A DNA stretch of 64,000 nt from Symsagittifera roscoffensis (taxonomy: Eukaryota; Xenacoelomorpha; Acoela; Convolutidae): assembly GCF_963678635.1 (NCBI RefSeq), contig NC_087062.1, positions 28,854,833-28,918,832 of the forward strand, read 5' to 3'. The notes below the pieces were generated by a model. It was not told where the DNA came from. It saw only the letters and a list, made by a program, of their open reading frames with translations, and searched no databases. The position numbers and the translations under genes are program-made. Below, piece by piece: positions 9,296 through 20,300 of the stretch (the stretch's first letter is position 1; every line of letters starts with the position of its first letter).

Positions 9296-11329
9296 TTAAA
9301 TAATTAGAGTATTTGTATTCGAATAATCCGTTGGAATGCAATTTGAAGTACAAAATTCTGTTCTTTTGTGATTAAATGAGCAAATTGGAAAAGACGAATT
9401 AATGAGTTTTAACACTGCTGCTATTAGGTAATTACGTAATAAAGCATAATCGGAATTTTCCAGATTAAAACCAATGGCTGAGCAGGTAGTTCTTAGTTTC
9501 TCCGGCGGATTTAATGATTTATTAATCTTATTTATGTTTGCTACTACGAATTCTTCGTCGTAGTGTGATATTGGATGGGCATTTCCTGATGGGATTCTTG
9601 AAATAAGATCAGTAAAACCCATGTCTTTTCCTGCAATGTGTTTGATAGAGAAATTAAAAGGTAATAATCTGTCTACCCATCTTGTTAATCTACTGTGGTA
9701 GGTTTTATTCCCGTGATTTGGTGATAACGCGGATAATAAAGCTTTATGGTCGGTAATTACTTCGAAATCTGATCCGTAAAGATAGTTCTTATAATGTTCG
9801 ACGGCCCATACAACCCCTAGAAGTTCGAGCTCGTTCGTAGAATATTTAGACTCGTGAGGGTTTAAAAAGCGCGAAGCGAATGAGGTTGTTTTCCAATCGT
9901 TCCCGTGGAGTTGTTCAAGCGAGGCCCCAAGTCCGTTATGAGAAGCGTCTGTTTTTACTCTAGTTTTACGTTTCACGTCGAAATGGGTAATCTCTGTTAG
10001 GTTTACGATTTCCTCTTTAATTTTTTCAAACGCTTTTGTATGGTCGTCGTTCCATTGGAATAATGATTTCTTATTTAAAAGTGGTCGAAGTGGACTTCCT
10101 AAGGATGCTAAGTTTGGGACAAACTTTATGTATTGGTTTGTAGAACCAAAAAACGAACGTAGTTCTTTCAAATTCTTCGGAATAGGTAAGTCTTTTATGG
10201 CTTTCGATTTGTCGAATAATGGGGTAATACCAGATTTAGAGATTTTGAATCCCAACCATTCTATTTTTTTTTGAAAGAATTTACATTTTGACCATTTCAC
10301 CGCGAAATTATATTCGTCGAGAATTGATAAAATTTTTAACACGATATTCTTGTGCTCTAAGAAGGATCCTTTGGAAGCGATTAAAATGTCATCCAAATAA
10401 CAATTGGTAAATGGGATTGAACCTAATGTAGAGTCCATTACTCTTTGAAATTCGTTAGGCATATCCCCTAAGCCGTAAAAACCAGTTAAAAATTGGTAAG
10501 TACCCGTAATGTCGCCACCCACGATACTGAAGTTACATTGGTTACTAGTGAATTTATCTAATGCTAATTGACTGTACGCGTTTTTCAGGTCTAAGTTTGT
10601 AAACCACACTTCTCCAACGGAATCATTAGTAATTTGTGCCGCGACATTGTCTACCAGTTCGTGGATGTTTGGCATTTGATATTTGTTCTTGTAAATCTGT
10701 TTGTTTATGAACTTGGAGTCTAAGGCTAACTTGATGGATTTATCTTTTTTACAAGTAATGACTATTGGACTAATAAATCTGTCTTCGTCGCAGTTTTCTA
10801 GTTTTTTGATATGTCCTTTCGCCTTTAGTCTATTTAATTCAGACTTTACCGCGTCCAGTAAATGAAGGGGAACTCGTCTTCCCTTTAGTTGGATTGGTTT
10901 TAAGGGTTCGTGAAAATGGGTGATTTTCATTTGATTCTTTATTTTTCCAATCCGAAGGAATAAATTTTTGAATAAAATTTCCCTATCCTGGTTTGATTGA
11001 GAGATGGAATTTATTGACTTACACTGTTTGTTAGTCTGGAAATGTGGAAAGTGTTTCTGAGAGACTTCTATCCCCACTTTTGGAAGGTTGTCATTCCCTA
11101 GGATATTTCTCTCGTGTCCCTCGGTTAAGAAGAATTGACAATCGTTGTCTGACCAGCCGTTTGAAAATATCGGAAGCTTCACCTTTCCAGTAATGTTTAT
11201 GGCATTATCTGTGAATCCACAGTATAGGTCTCTAGTTGTTTTATCCACTGGATAGATTTTCAAGTAAGGGTCTCGTAACTTTAATTCGTTTTTCTTTAAT
11301 TCGTTGAAGTACGTTTTTCTTAAGGAAGC
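9296..11329 (-). CDS. pol: Protease C-half, reverse transcriptase and RNase H, copy B
   Basis: The protein from the codon at 11263 onward is identical to copy A over 655 residues: ILGND, catalytic Asp225, YLDD 289-292, and RNase H Asp439/Glu478/Asp505. It ends at the same TAA (9296-9298), again in frame with the downstream integrase. The upstream TGA at 11330-11332 limits the frame as in copy A. No ATG start is evident. The identity of the broken frames in both copies shows the interruptions predate the duplication. Confidence 0.92.
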   Translation of the reverse strand, partial: ASLRKTYFNELKKNELKLRDPYLKIYPVDKTTRDLYCGFTDNAINITGKVKLPIFSNGWSDNDCQFFLTEGHERNILGNDNLPKVGIEVSQKHFPHFQTNKQCKSINSISQSNQDREILFKNLFLRIGKIKNQMKITHFHEPLKPIQLKGRRVPLHLLDAVKSELNRLKAKGHIKKLENCDEDRFISPIVITCKKDKSIKLALDSKFINKQIYKNKYQMPNIHELVDNVAAQITNDSVGEVWFTNLDLKNAYSQLALDKFTSNQCNFSIVGGDITGTYQFLTGFYGLGDMPNEFQRVMDSTLGSIPFTNCYLDDILIASKGSFLEHKNIVLKILSILDEYNFAVKWSKCKFFQKKIEWLGFKISKSGITPLFDKSKAIKDLPIPKNLKELRSFFGSTNQYIKFVPNLASLGSPLRPLLNKKSLFQWNDDHTKAFEKIKEEIVNLTEITHFDVKRKTRVKTDASHNGLGASLEQLHGNDWKTTSFASRFLNPHESKYSTNELELLGVVWAVEHYKNYLYGSDFEVITDHKALLSALSPNHGNKTYHSRLTRWVDRLLPFNFSIKHIAGKDMGFTDLISRIPSGNAHPISHYDEEFVVANINKINKSLNPPEKLRTTCSAIGFNLENSDYALLRNYLIAAVLKLINSSFPICSFNHKRTEFCTSNCIPTDYSNTNTLII

Positions 11330-11582
11330 TCACCGGGCTTGCTGAATCCACTTGAATGTTTAAAATTACTTGGTTTTCTTTTCCGAGTCCATTGTTCAAT
11401 AATTTCTTTAATTCTTTTCCATCGTTATCGAAAATCGTAGTTACATTTAGTACAGAATAATCGTCATTTTCACTTTGTCCAGATTCTGACCATGCGTTTA
11501 TTACACCACAACATTCTCTATCGATGAGGTCAGTATTTACATCCGGAATATCCGACGGATTAAAATCTGTGTTATCTACAAT
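11241..11582 (-). CDS. Protease N-terminal half (separate frame), copy B
   Basis: Identical layout to 4459-4800. A short frame is shifted from gag and carries the Asp-Ser-Ala-Ser retropepsin-like core, then stops and leaves the second half of the protease in the RT frame. Confidence 0.7.
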   Translation of the reverse strand: MVDNTDFNPSDIPDVNTDLIDRECCGVINAWSESGQSENDDYSVLNVTTIFDNDGKELKKLLNNGLGKENQVILNIQVDSASPVSFLKKNVLQRIKEKRIKVTRPLLENLSSG

Positions 11583-12577
11583 GTGGTATTTACAATGTTT
11601 ACATTTTTGCGACGAGATTTACAAAGTCTAGTGAAATGTCCTTTGAATTTACAAGAAGTACAAGTCGTGTCCTTTGCTGGGCAAACTGCTAAATGACCTT
11701 TCGAGAATACACCGCCGCACTTCATACAGTTGTTACTCTTTTCGATGTTAAGGGTTGGTTCTCTTTTGACGTTAAAGTGGTTACTTGGTCTGTGTACGGA
11801 TGATCCGTTGGATTTAAAATTATTTGTTAATTTCAGGTGGTTTAAAATTCCTTTTTCATCTATGAGTGCAACATTTAGTGCTTCGCGTGGAGGGAGGGTT
11901 TCTGTTAACAATTTCCTTTGAATGTCGTAGTTTTTCATATTATTTATGAAAATGTCTCTTATCCACTCTTCTTCTCCTGCGGATATGTCGCACTTTTTGG
12001 CCATTTCGGCTAAGGCACCCCAAAATTGTTCAAGGGATTCTCTTTCTCGTTGCTTTCTATTTAATAGTTTATGTCGTTCAAATGTGACATTTGTTTTTCT
12101 TACGAATGCAATCGCTAAGAACTCCCAGAATTCCTTAAAAGAAATTTGCAGAACTTTCACCTTGGTAAATTTTTGTCCAAAGATCCTTTTTCCTTCATTA
12201 CCCAGTGCCAGATATAAAACCGAACGTAATTTCTTGTCTGCTTCTTCTATTCGCATTCCGTTGAATTTCTTGGTTTCAGTTTTTATCGAAGCAGTTTCTT
12301 CTTCGTCATACCGTCTTTGCTCTTGAGTGTTTCTTTCTAATCTGGAGCGTCTTTGGGCATCTGTTTCACCGTCTGTCGGGTTTTCCAAATTTGGAGGTAA
12401 TGGGTGTTGTCTCTCCGACGGATTGAATAGATTTTCTATGTCAATGTTTTCCTTAGCAATGATAGCTAATTGAAACAGATCGCTCCAGTCTTCCCATGGA
12501 ATGGGAGGGTCTACCGTATGGTTTTGCCAAAAAGGAGGTATTCCTCTCACGTTAGATTCGTTAGTTGACTGCGCCAT
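11576..12577 (-). CDS. gag: Gag polyprotein, copy B
   Basis: A 333-residue Gag identical to copy A, with zinc knuckles at C284/C287/H295/C299 and C306/C309/H314/C319. The ATG is at 12575-12577 and the stop at 11576-11578. The only nearby change is at 12590, 13 bases upstream of the start (C here, G in copy A). It could be expressed from upstream sequence within the duplicated unit, since the whole upstream 1.8 kb is also copied. Confidence 0.9.
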   Translation of the reverse strand: MAQSTNESNVRGIPPFWQNHTVDPPIPWEDWSDLFQLAIIAKENIDIENLFNPSERQHPLPPNLENPTDGETDAQRRSRLERNTQEQRRYDEEETASIKTETKKFNGMRIEEADKKLRSVLYLALGNEGKRIFGQKFTKVKVLQISFKEFWEFLAIAFVRKTNVTFERHKLLNRKQRERESLEQFWGALAEMAKKCDISAGEEEWIRDIFINNMKNYDIQRKLLTETLPPREALNVALIDEKGILNHLKLTNNFKSNGSSVHRPSNHFNVKREPTLNIEKSNNCMKCGGVFSKGHLAVCPAKDTTCTSCKFKGHFTRLCKSRRKNVNIVNTTL

Positions 12578-12612
12578 GATAAAATGTTACTTTGTTGTAG
12601 CTAATTCTAAGT

Positions 12613-14384
12613 TAAAACTATAAAAAGAATATGGAATTAAGATGAATTAGTCGGTAAGTTAAAACATTAAAACAATGAGAGATCATTCTCTCCGCCGGAG
12701 AGAATGACCAATGAAGGTCATAATAAAGTGACCAGTTAAATAAACTAATATGTTTTGCAGTAATTGCAAAACATGATGTAAATCACAACACATTATATTT
12801 AGGATAAAAACTACTTTAGCGATGGCATTAGCTCTTGATTAATCTAGTTTAGTTTACTTAACTTTTTTTTCTCTGAATTTTCATTTTAAAACTTCTGTTT
12901 CAATAAGACAACCTATAGGATTTGAAGAAGCATATGGGTTAATTGTATCAGAAGGTCGAGATTTCCATAAATTCCCTGATTTTTGTCCGACCAAATTTAC
13001 ACCAAGGAAGGAACTATGGTTTGAGGTGCGATTTTTACGTTTTTTTTGAGTAACGGTTAGGGAAGTTTTAGTTTTTCCGTCTAAACTTACATACGAAGAA
13101 TTCCTAAGTAGATAAAAAAATGGAATTTTTTTCTACTACCGCTAATTATTTATTGATAAATTTAACACCGCTCCTCTTTCTTCATAAAATGATTTATGAA
13201 TTTTTCTGAGAATTATGATTTATGAATTTTTCTTTATGAGTTTTTCCGAATTATTATTTTGCAAGGTTATCTATAATTGGAATTTATCATTTTCTTAAAC
13301 TTACACAGAAGCTGTCAGTCTTTTTACTCTGACCACTCAAATGGATTAGGAAAACGTATAGAGTAATATGGTGCTTTGTGGTGTCAATTTAGGTACCTCA
13401 ACGACAGTTGAACTGCCTAACACTCAGGGGTTATTTGAGTCGTTATTCGGAATCCGGATTTTTTTTTCGAAATATGCGTTTTTCTATTTTGAGATAATTT
13501 GGAAAAGAAAAATAGATTCAAGCCAAAGAGCTTGAAAAATCACTCCCATTCTGATCTTATTTTTTTCAATTAGATAAACTTAACTAATGTCAAGCCTGAT
13601 TTCAATACTTAATATCAATAATTTTTTAATGCCCTCACATTTTTGGTACCCAAGAGAGCTAGACAGCAAATCGATGTTTTGTTAACCGAGCTTGCACGTT
13701 AATTATTGTAGATTTTGATGCCCACTTTTGCTGCATAGCAGTGACAATTTAATAGATTATGTTCGATAGGAATTGTTGTGGCTACTTTGTTTCTAATTAA
13801 AGTCTACACTTTGTAATAAAAATTTGAAAAATTTTGACTCGTACTTTCCATGTTAGTGGTTGAGTTCCGGTAGATGGCATTTCTTTTTTTCAAAGCTTAT
13901 TGTTTCAGTGAGATTCTTTATTTATTTTCCGGTTTTTGGAGCTGCTTTTTGGAGCTACCTGCTTGTTTTTGCAAAACGCATATTCAAATTTGCGTAAAAA
14001 ATGCTGAAGTAACTGAAAACAATGCTGAAAATTTTCGTTTGTAATAATCAGTTGAAATTTCACTAGTGATCAATGTTGTCGCAAGATTGTGCGCTTCTAA
14101 TACAGCAAAAGACTAGTTATTTTGTTCCGAACATTCACTGGGAGTTTTTTTGGTTTTAATTCTATCAAAAAAATTTATGAACTTAATTTATAATTTGTAC
14201 TGCAGCTCATATTATAAACGCTTCTGTGGGCGATTGGCTTACCCATTTATTTGGTTCATATTTTAAATTCAGTTTCTTATTTGAAAAGTCAAATACCATA
14301 TTCACTTATATCCTCAGGCAACATCAAATATGACAGAAGATTATTTTTGTATGTCGACAAGGTATATAAATTGATACTATGGGC
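12613..14384. other. Non-coding DNA upstream of gag, copy B
   Basis: Copy of 5831-7602, including hairpins at 12684-12706 and 12750-12774. No gene seen. The ORF crossing its right end (14251-14613) is low-complexity and not supported. Confidence 0.6.
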
Positions 14385-15141
14385 GACGCAACTTATGGGC
14401 AAAACTGAAACTGAGAAAAAAAACATACCAACTACAAATAGCCAGAAGCTACAGTTTTTGCAAGAATATCTGCAAATCAGTGGTGTTGAATTGAAAAAAA
14501 CTAAAAGGGAGATTTGCAAAAAGTATCTGAAAAAAAGTTGCAGAAAACCAGAAAAAACTAAAATTGAAAATAGCAGATTTGGATTGAACATTTGGAAGTT
14601 CGCAGAATTTTGACATTTCTAATTTGAAGATTCACATTTTTATTATTAAATTATTTTATAATTGTAATTTTTTATCACGTTTTATTTCAAGTTTAATTGG
14701 CAAGGAAAGGCAATTATAAGTTGATTTGAAGTACGTTTCTTTTATTGTATTATCAGAACCCTCCGTTAAATTTTCTGACCCGACAAATTTTTTGAAATTA
14801 TTATTTTTTTCCTCCGTTTTCATTTTATCCTCTGAATTAAAAAAAAATTGGCTGTAAAGTCTTTTGACGCTGAGAAAACTTTGAGTTACCAGCCGTGATA
14901 CAATTTAACGTGGTTCTAGCCGCAAAAAAATCTCAGTGTCCAGAGTAAACATTTGTGCGTGTCACACATATTTAAAGCTACTAAATGGTGAAATCGAACA
15001 AACTGCTAGTTACTAACTTTTCAAGCGTAAATTTGCTGCTCTAGTCCTTTTTTTTCCAGAGTTTCGAAAGTTACGCCGTTAAACCTATTGAAAAGCTTTT
15101 CTGTTTTAAACTCAATAACAGCTGTAGTCCGAGATTTTTGC
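14385..15141. other. Non-coding, AT-rich
   Basis: Unique sequence after the duplication. Lysine-rich and phenylalanine-rich chance frames only. Nothing recognised. Confidence 0.6.
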
Positions 15142-15377
15142 CTACCTGCTCCGCAACTTTGTTTTTTTTAAGTCAATTTTTATGAAATTTTCTGTGTGTC
15201 TCGTTTTTCTTTGACATCTGGTTAACCAGATAGATTTGATCATTGTATTGAACTTAAGTTTGGACATCTGATTGTCTATGTATGGTTTGAGTGACAGGAT
15301 TCCCATTGCATTTATCACTTGGAACAGTCCGGCTGCGATGAAGGGAAATGGTTCCCAAATCGTGAACAGATAGGCAC
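15142..15377 (-). CDS. Transporter last exon, form 2 (duplicated, different tail)
   Basis: Bases 15259-15377 are identical to 17192-17310, including the acceptor CTCCAG and about 20 intron bases. Weaker similarity continues to about 15470. It can therefore join the exon 17900-18114 in the same phase. After the shared NQMSK the frame runs on with a different basic tail (KLKFNTMIKSIWLTRCQRKT, then Lys/Arg-rich) to a TAG at 15142-15144, giving about 506 residues. It may be an alternative terminal exon or a recent non-functional copy. The open frame and intact acceptor favour use, but no AATAAA was seen close by. Confidence 0.6.
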
Positions 15378-17149
15378 CTGGAGCAATTTAGTTGAACAAA
15401 TTGAGTAAAGATATAAAGTGTCCAAACATACCGTACCAATCAACTAACGAAAAAAATCTTGTTTTATTTTTTTAGCTAGTTAACGACATCAAGTTTTATC
15501 TATAACCTATGTTTGAGTTGGTGTCACTAATTCTCTAGTAAAAGATTCATTTTTGCTAAATCATTTTATTAGCAAGTTGGATCAATGTTTTGAGTCGTTT
15601 TCTTGATGAAAATTACGTCGTTGATAAACAGATATAGTGATTGATCGTGTCAGTAGGTCAGCTATATAACCTTCTGTTCATAGAGATACAACCAGTTTTG
15701 ATTATTCATGGACATTTGAACTTCTTCCGCGCCGGCTGCAAACCGTCAAAGCGTGATTGATTGATTTTATTTTCAATCGATTCTATCAAACGCGTCCTAC
15801 TAACAAATGTCCAATGATGATAGCTGTAAACAAAATTGAGCCTCCGAAATGTGTCTTGGCGTTAGTTTTTGCAGTTTCTACATACCGGTCTCACTGAGAA
15901 CCTGTAGAGAGGCGTGTCTGATAACAACTCTAGCACCGCAACTGATGGTGTGTATCTCGAGTTCCTGAAGTAACCTCCGCATCATTTTTTGCTGATCTTA
16001 GTCCGTACATTTTCAAGGACAAACACTATTTATCATAAGCAGTTGAGTCAACTGAGCCATCGGTATCCTCGATAAAGAAGTCATATGTCACTAAGTTTTG
16101 TTATCTGGTTAATCAATGGCCTTGGAAGCCCTTGTAAAATAATCTTACGTCCATAGGTCTGCATTGATGCTGATATGGGCTTAGTGTCTTCAGATTCAGT
16201 CAGTTTTTACATGCAAAACTTAGAATAAAAGCCACTATTTAGCATACAAAAGCAACCAAAGACAACTAAGGCGCTAAAAAAACTGAAACAAATTTGGTAA
16301 CAAAAAAAAAGAATTTTTATTTATCGTGAAAAGTGGTATGTAAACGAGATGCTTATTTGTAGGCTGATTTGATGGGCAATTTATAGTTAAATTTCTTTAA
16401 AATAGCCATTTGATTAGACTTGTCAGAATATTCGATGATTAAGAATTAGCAAGAGGCCAGGAAAACATTAACACATTGTCAGTATCCCATAATTGAATAC
16501 CTGGGTTGACGCTGCTGAGCAAATCGTTACTGCTCCGAGAGTTTCACAGTAATGCTCAAATTTCAGGTATGTAAAACAGCTCAAACATAAACAACTATGG
16601 CCCATCAATGTTCATAGATTCAAAGACGTGTGGCCTCTAAGACGTGTGACCAATTAATGAAAACTTTGCATTCTAAATGGGTAAAACTTGACCGATTTGC
16701 AACTTGCATGTTTCTAGCATAGAACTTATATAATGAGAAAGGGAGCTCATAAAATTATATTAGCGTTTGAATTTTGAATTGGTCGCATCACCGAAGTTTA
16801 AGTACAACTTATATGAGAACATCAAATTAAAATAAAATCACAATATTGGACGATTCTTAATGAAAACTGCTTTCAAACAAAAACACTGAAGATAGAAAAT
16901 TGGAATTTAACAAAATTACTTGCTAATAATTAAATAATTTTGGCACAATCTGGCAATATGCTCGCCAAAAATATTGGTTCAAACATTGCAAGGAGAATCA
17001 TATTTTTCATGTCATCTGTGGAAAAAATTGCTGACTTTACTGACCTAATATGGCCGACTTCAATTTTTCCTATCCTGGAGCTGATTGCAAAATACTGATT
17101 CATGATTAAAATTAACTGATTGCTGTAATTGATTGGTTGATTTATTGCA
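15378..17149. other. DNA between the two last exons
   Basis: AT-rich, no gene or repeat recognised apart from the duplicated intron flank up to about 15470. It would be 3' flank for form 1 transcripts and intron for form 2. Confidence 0.5.
17141..17146 (-). terminator. Polyadenylation signal AATAAA
   Basis: AATAAA on the minus strand begins four bases after the TAG of the form 1 last exon. If used, the 3' UTR would be only a few tens of bases. Confidence 0.55.
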
Positions 17150-17310
17150 CTAGTGATGGTCTAAAAGCGTCTTGCGTTCCATAGCTGCATCTTTGGACAT
17201 CTGATTGTCTATGTATGGTTTGAGTGACAGGATTCCCATTGCATTTATCACTTGGAACAGTCCGGCTGCGATGAAGGGAAATGGTTCCCAAATCGTGAAC
17301 AGATAGGCAC
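17150..17310 (-). CDS. Transporter last exon, form 1 (TM11-TM12, C-terminus)
   Basis: 161 bases, phase 1 in, acceptor CTCCAG. It encodes AYLFTIWEPFPFIAAGLFQV, the end of helix 11 and helix 12. The cytosolic tail runs through NQMSK and ends ERKTLLDHH before TAG at 17150-17152. An AATAAA follows four bases after the stop. Confidence 0.9.
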
Positions 17311-20300
17311 CTGGAGCAATTTAGTTGAAAAATAATGAAACCTAATGGGACATAAGGTGTCCAAACATACCGTACAAATCAACTAACGAAACAAAAACGT
17401 GTTTTATTTTTTAAATTTCCATTGCTCTTCTTGTAGATTTCTACATGAAGTTCAGTGGCATTTAAAGGGCATTTGGATTGTAGTTACCCCTTTGATAGTA
17501 ATCATTTGAATTCATTTGATATGTAAATTAGATTTATTCTATCATGCCTGAAATATGCAAATAAAATTCAATAAACTTCCAATTTTAAATGAGCTTCTTC
17601 AGCAAATAGTAAATAATGTTTCCATTTTTCTAATTGAATTTCCGCTTAACAAAAATGGAAAATGGTTTATTTGGTTTTGAACCATTGTCATTTTGTTATG
17701 TTCATTGCTGACCTGTAGCAGCAGTAACTAAACTGAATTTTTACACCATTTATCGAAAGAATTGCATTTTAACACTAATTGCAGCATTTTAATACAGTTA
17801 TTTAATCATCTGAAAATTAGGGTTGGTTTTTCGTCCGTTCTGATTAAATTAATTTAATTTTGTAGAAACATGAATTCAAAAAATGGGAGCTTAGCCTACC
17901 TAGGGACAATCCGATAGTCTTGTATGCAAAAGACAGTAGGGTGACTATGGACACCAGCCGTATCGTGGTCTGTTTGCTGTTCATGAATGAGTTCATGATG
18001 GGCGTCATGGCCGCCAGGCGCATAGAGTTGGCCAGTTCACAGCAGAAGATTATAAAGCCAATGGCATACAGATTGTGTACGAAGGGTAGAATGGCCACTA
18101 GAGTTGGGACGAACCTGAAATGGCAAACTTCCCCATTTTTTCAAATATTAGTTTGAGTAAGTTTATGGCGTTATTCCAAAATCAGAAAATTTATTTATAA
18201 AATTTTTTTCAAACTCAAATTTTGATTAGCATCAAAATATTAAAAATCCGACATAATGATTGTCGTTCATTTCGACTGACCGTCCTTAAAAGTTTTCTAA
18301 AGGCGAATTTGGCGCCAATAAATAATATATTTGAGAGGGGAAATCGCCCCCACCCTCAAGAAAATTTGGAAAATCTTCCCCACCCTCAAAAAATCCTAGA
18401 TCCGCCCTAATGCTATGCATAGAGAAGCTATATATTTTCGTCGTTTCATCTTTTTATGAAATTTAGGTTTGTCAAACTATCGAGACCGCAAAAATCGCAT
18501 GATATGCTGAAATGTAGAAAATTGTTATTCTGCCAAATGCAAGAATAAAATTATGGGGTGCGAACAGTAAACCGCTTTGTCAGTAAAATACCAGATCAGT
18601 AAGCCGATTTACGAATTAATTACATCAATTGCGGAATTAACGATTCATAGATAAATGTTTCCTGAGCCAGAACAAAATTTTTAAAACTACGGTGCGCATG
18701 GGAAGAGTTATTTTATTCCATTTTAAAAATCAATTTATGTTTTGAGGAAAAAATTTGTCATTTTATAAAAATCTCACTTTTCAGCTAATGCGATTACGTA
18801 ATGGAATCATTAGTTTTCGATTTATTGATCTGGTCCCCCCCCCCGTTTTTGGCCTTCTGGTTCATCGATTTACTGACCTACCACCAAAATTATATTTGAT
18901 AAATTTTAATGGCTTTGTATGGCTAAACTGAGAGATTTATTTCCAAAAAATGTATTGTAGATAGAGCACATCTCTGGTGGGTCAATTTAGTTTTTACGCA
19001 CATTCCGACAAGTAGCTTTGAGTATAGGTTGCAGGGGATGAGAGTGGTGAGAAGGAAGGCTGGCAGTGTTATGGCCATGGGGAGGAGGGTGAAGAGAGAG
19101 GTCTCCACTCTGGTCAGATCCCACTTGTCCTTCACTAGCATCACTGCACTCAGACTTACAATGCCACTCACCACTCCGATGGACTCTGCGAACTGCACGA
19201 AGAACCACAGCGACTTCTGGATTGAACGGATGTCCTGAAAAGTAGATAAGTTGAACATTTGCAAGGGTTTTCTACGTTTATCAATAGTATTATGCTCTTA
19301 AACTTAAGTCTCGTTTTTGTTGAAAAATATGGTCGAAACTTACATTAAAAACAGAGGTAGTACAGCAAAAGTGTCGAAAAAAATGTTGTTCAATTGTGCC
19401 GAAAAACATCAAATTTTGACACTGTTGAATAAAACTTGATTTTTCAGCTCTGATGTACTTTGGCACTGTTAACGCCCTCAAAAACACTATCTGTGAGACT
19501 TTTATCAACAAGAGAGACCGATTGTTGTTCAAGTTGCACGATTTGTTCCGAGAACAAGTTTCATGTCTGTCGTATTGCTAGGCAGTTATCTTGAAACTAA
19601 TTTGTTAGGTACATATTTAATGTTAACCTAAGTATACTTAATGTGTCAAGGTAACTACAACTTTTTGTAACAATCGTACTATCTATGATTCAGAGTTGGC
19701 ATTAGCTGGAGCAAGTCTAAGCAGCTTCACACTATCAGATCACAACGATGTTCAGAGAACATGAGTTAATGTTTTGAACAACATCGTATTTCCTAAGCAA
19801 CAGCGAAGGAAGCAACAACAGAGTTAACGTTTTGAACAACAACGTATTTCTCAAGCAACAGCGAGCTCCTTAAAATATCCCACGGCTCAGCAACCAGGAT
19901 TTCGAAAGCAAGACAACCCAACGTACATAAAATACCGGTCTCTGGACCATAGAAAACTCAGATCCACAGCGGTAATTCATCATTTGGCTGAAATAATTTT
20001 TATTGGCGGTGACAATTGAGGAAAACTTCAACCCGGAACTGATATTAGAAGATCCGAAATGGGTAATGGAAACATCTCCGCCTAGGCTAGAGTCCGCGAG
20101 ATTTGTTGAAGACGCAGACTAGCAGATAGGGAATTGAAAAACAAGCTCTCACCTACAAGTCAGTACAACAAAATAAAGAAAAAAGTAGGAGGTCCAAAAA
20201 TGGGACATAATATCTATTAAGTCGAGATCCAAAAACGACTAGTGTCAAGACTGTTCTTGACGCCAAGAACAGAAAGAAAGAAAAAATTCAAGCGAAAAAT

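Larger units (their letters stand above)
7607..14384. repeat. Tandem segmental duplication, unit 2
   Basis: Near-identical copy of 825-7602. Differences noticed by eye are 1867 A versus 8649 G, 2158 T versus 8940 A, and 5808 G versus 12590 C. The first two change integrase residues. After 14384 the sequence becomes unique again. So few differences in 6.78 kb mean either a very recent duplication or an assembly duplication. Confidence 0.95.

Noticed and set aside
14251-14613. 120-residue plus-strand frame
   Set aside because: Crosses the duplication edge. Lys/Leu-rich chance translation without start or splice support.
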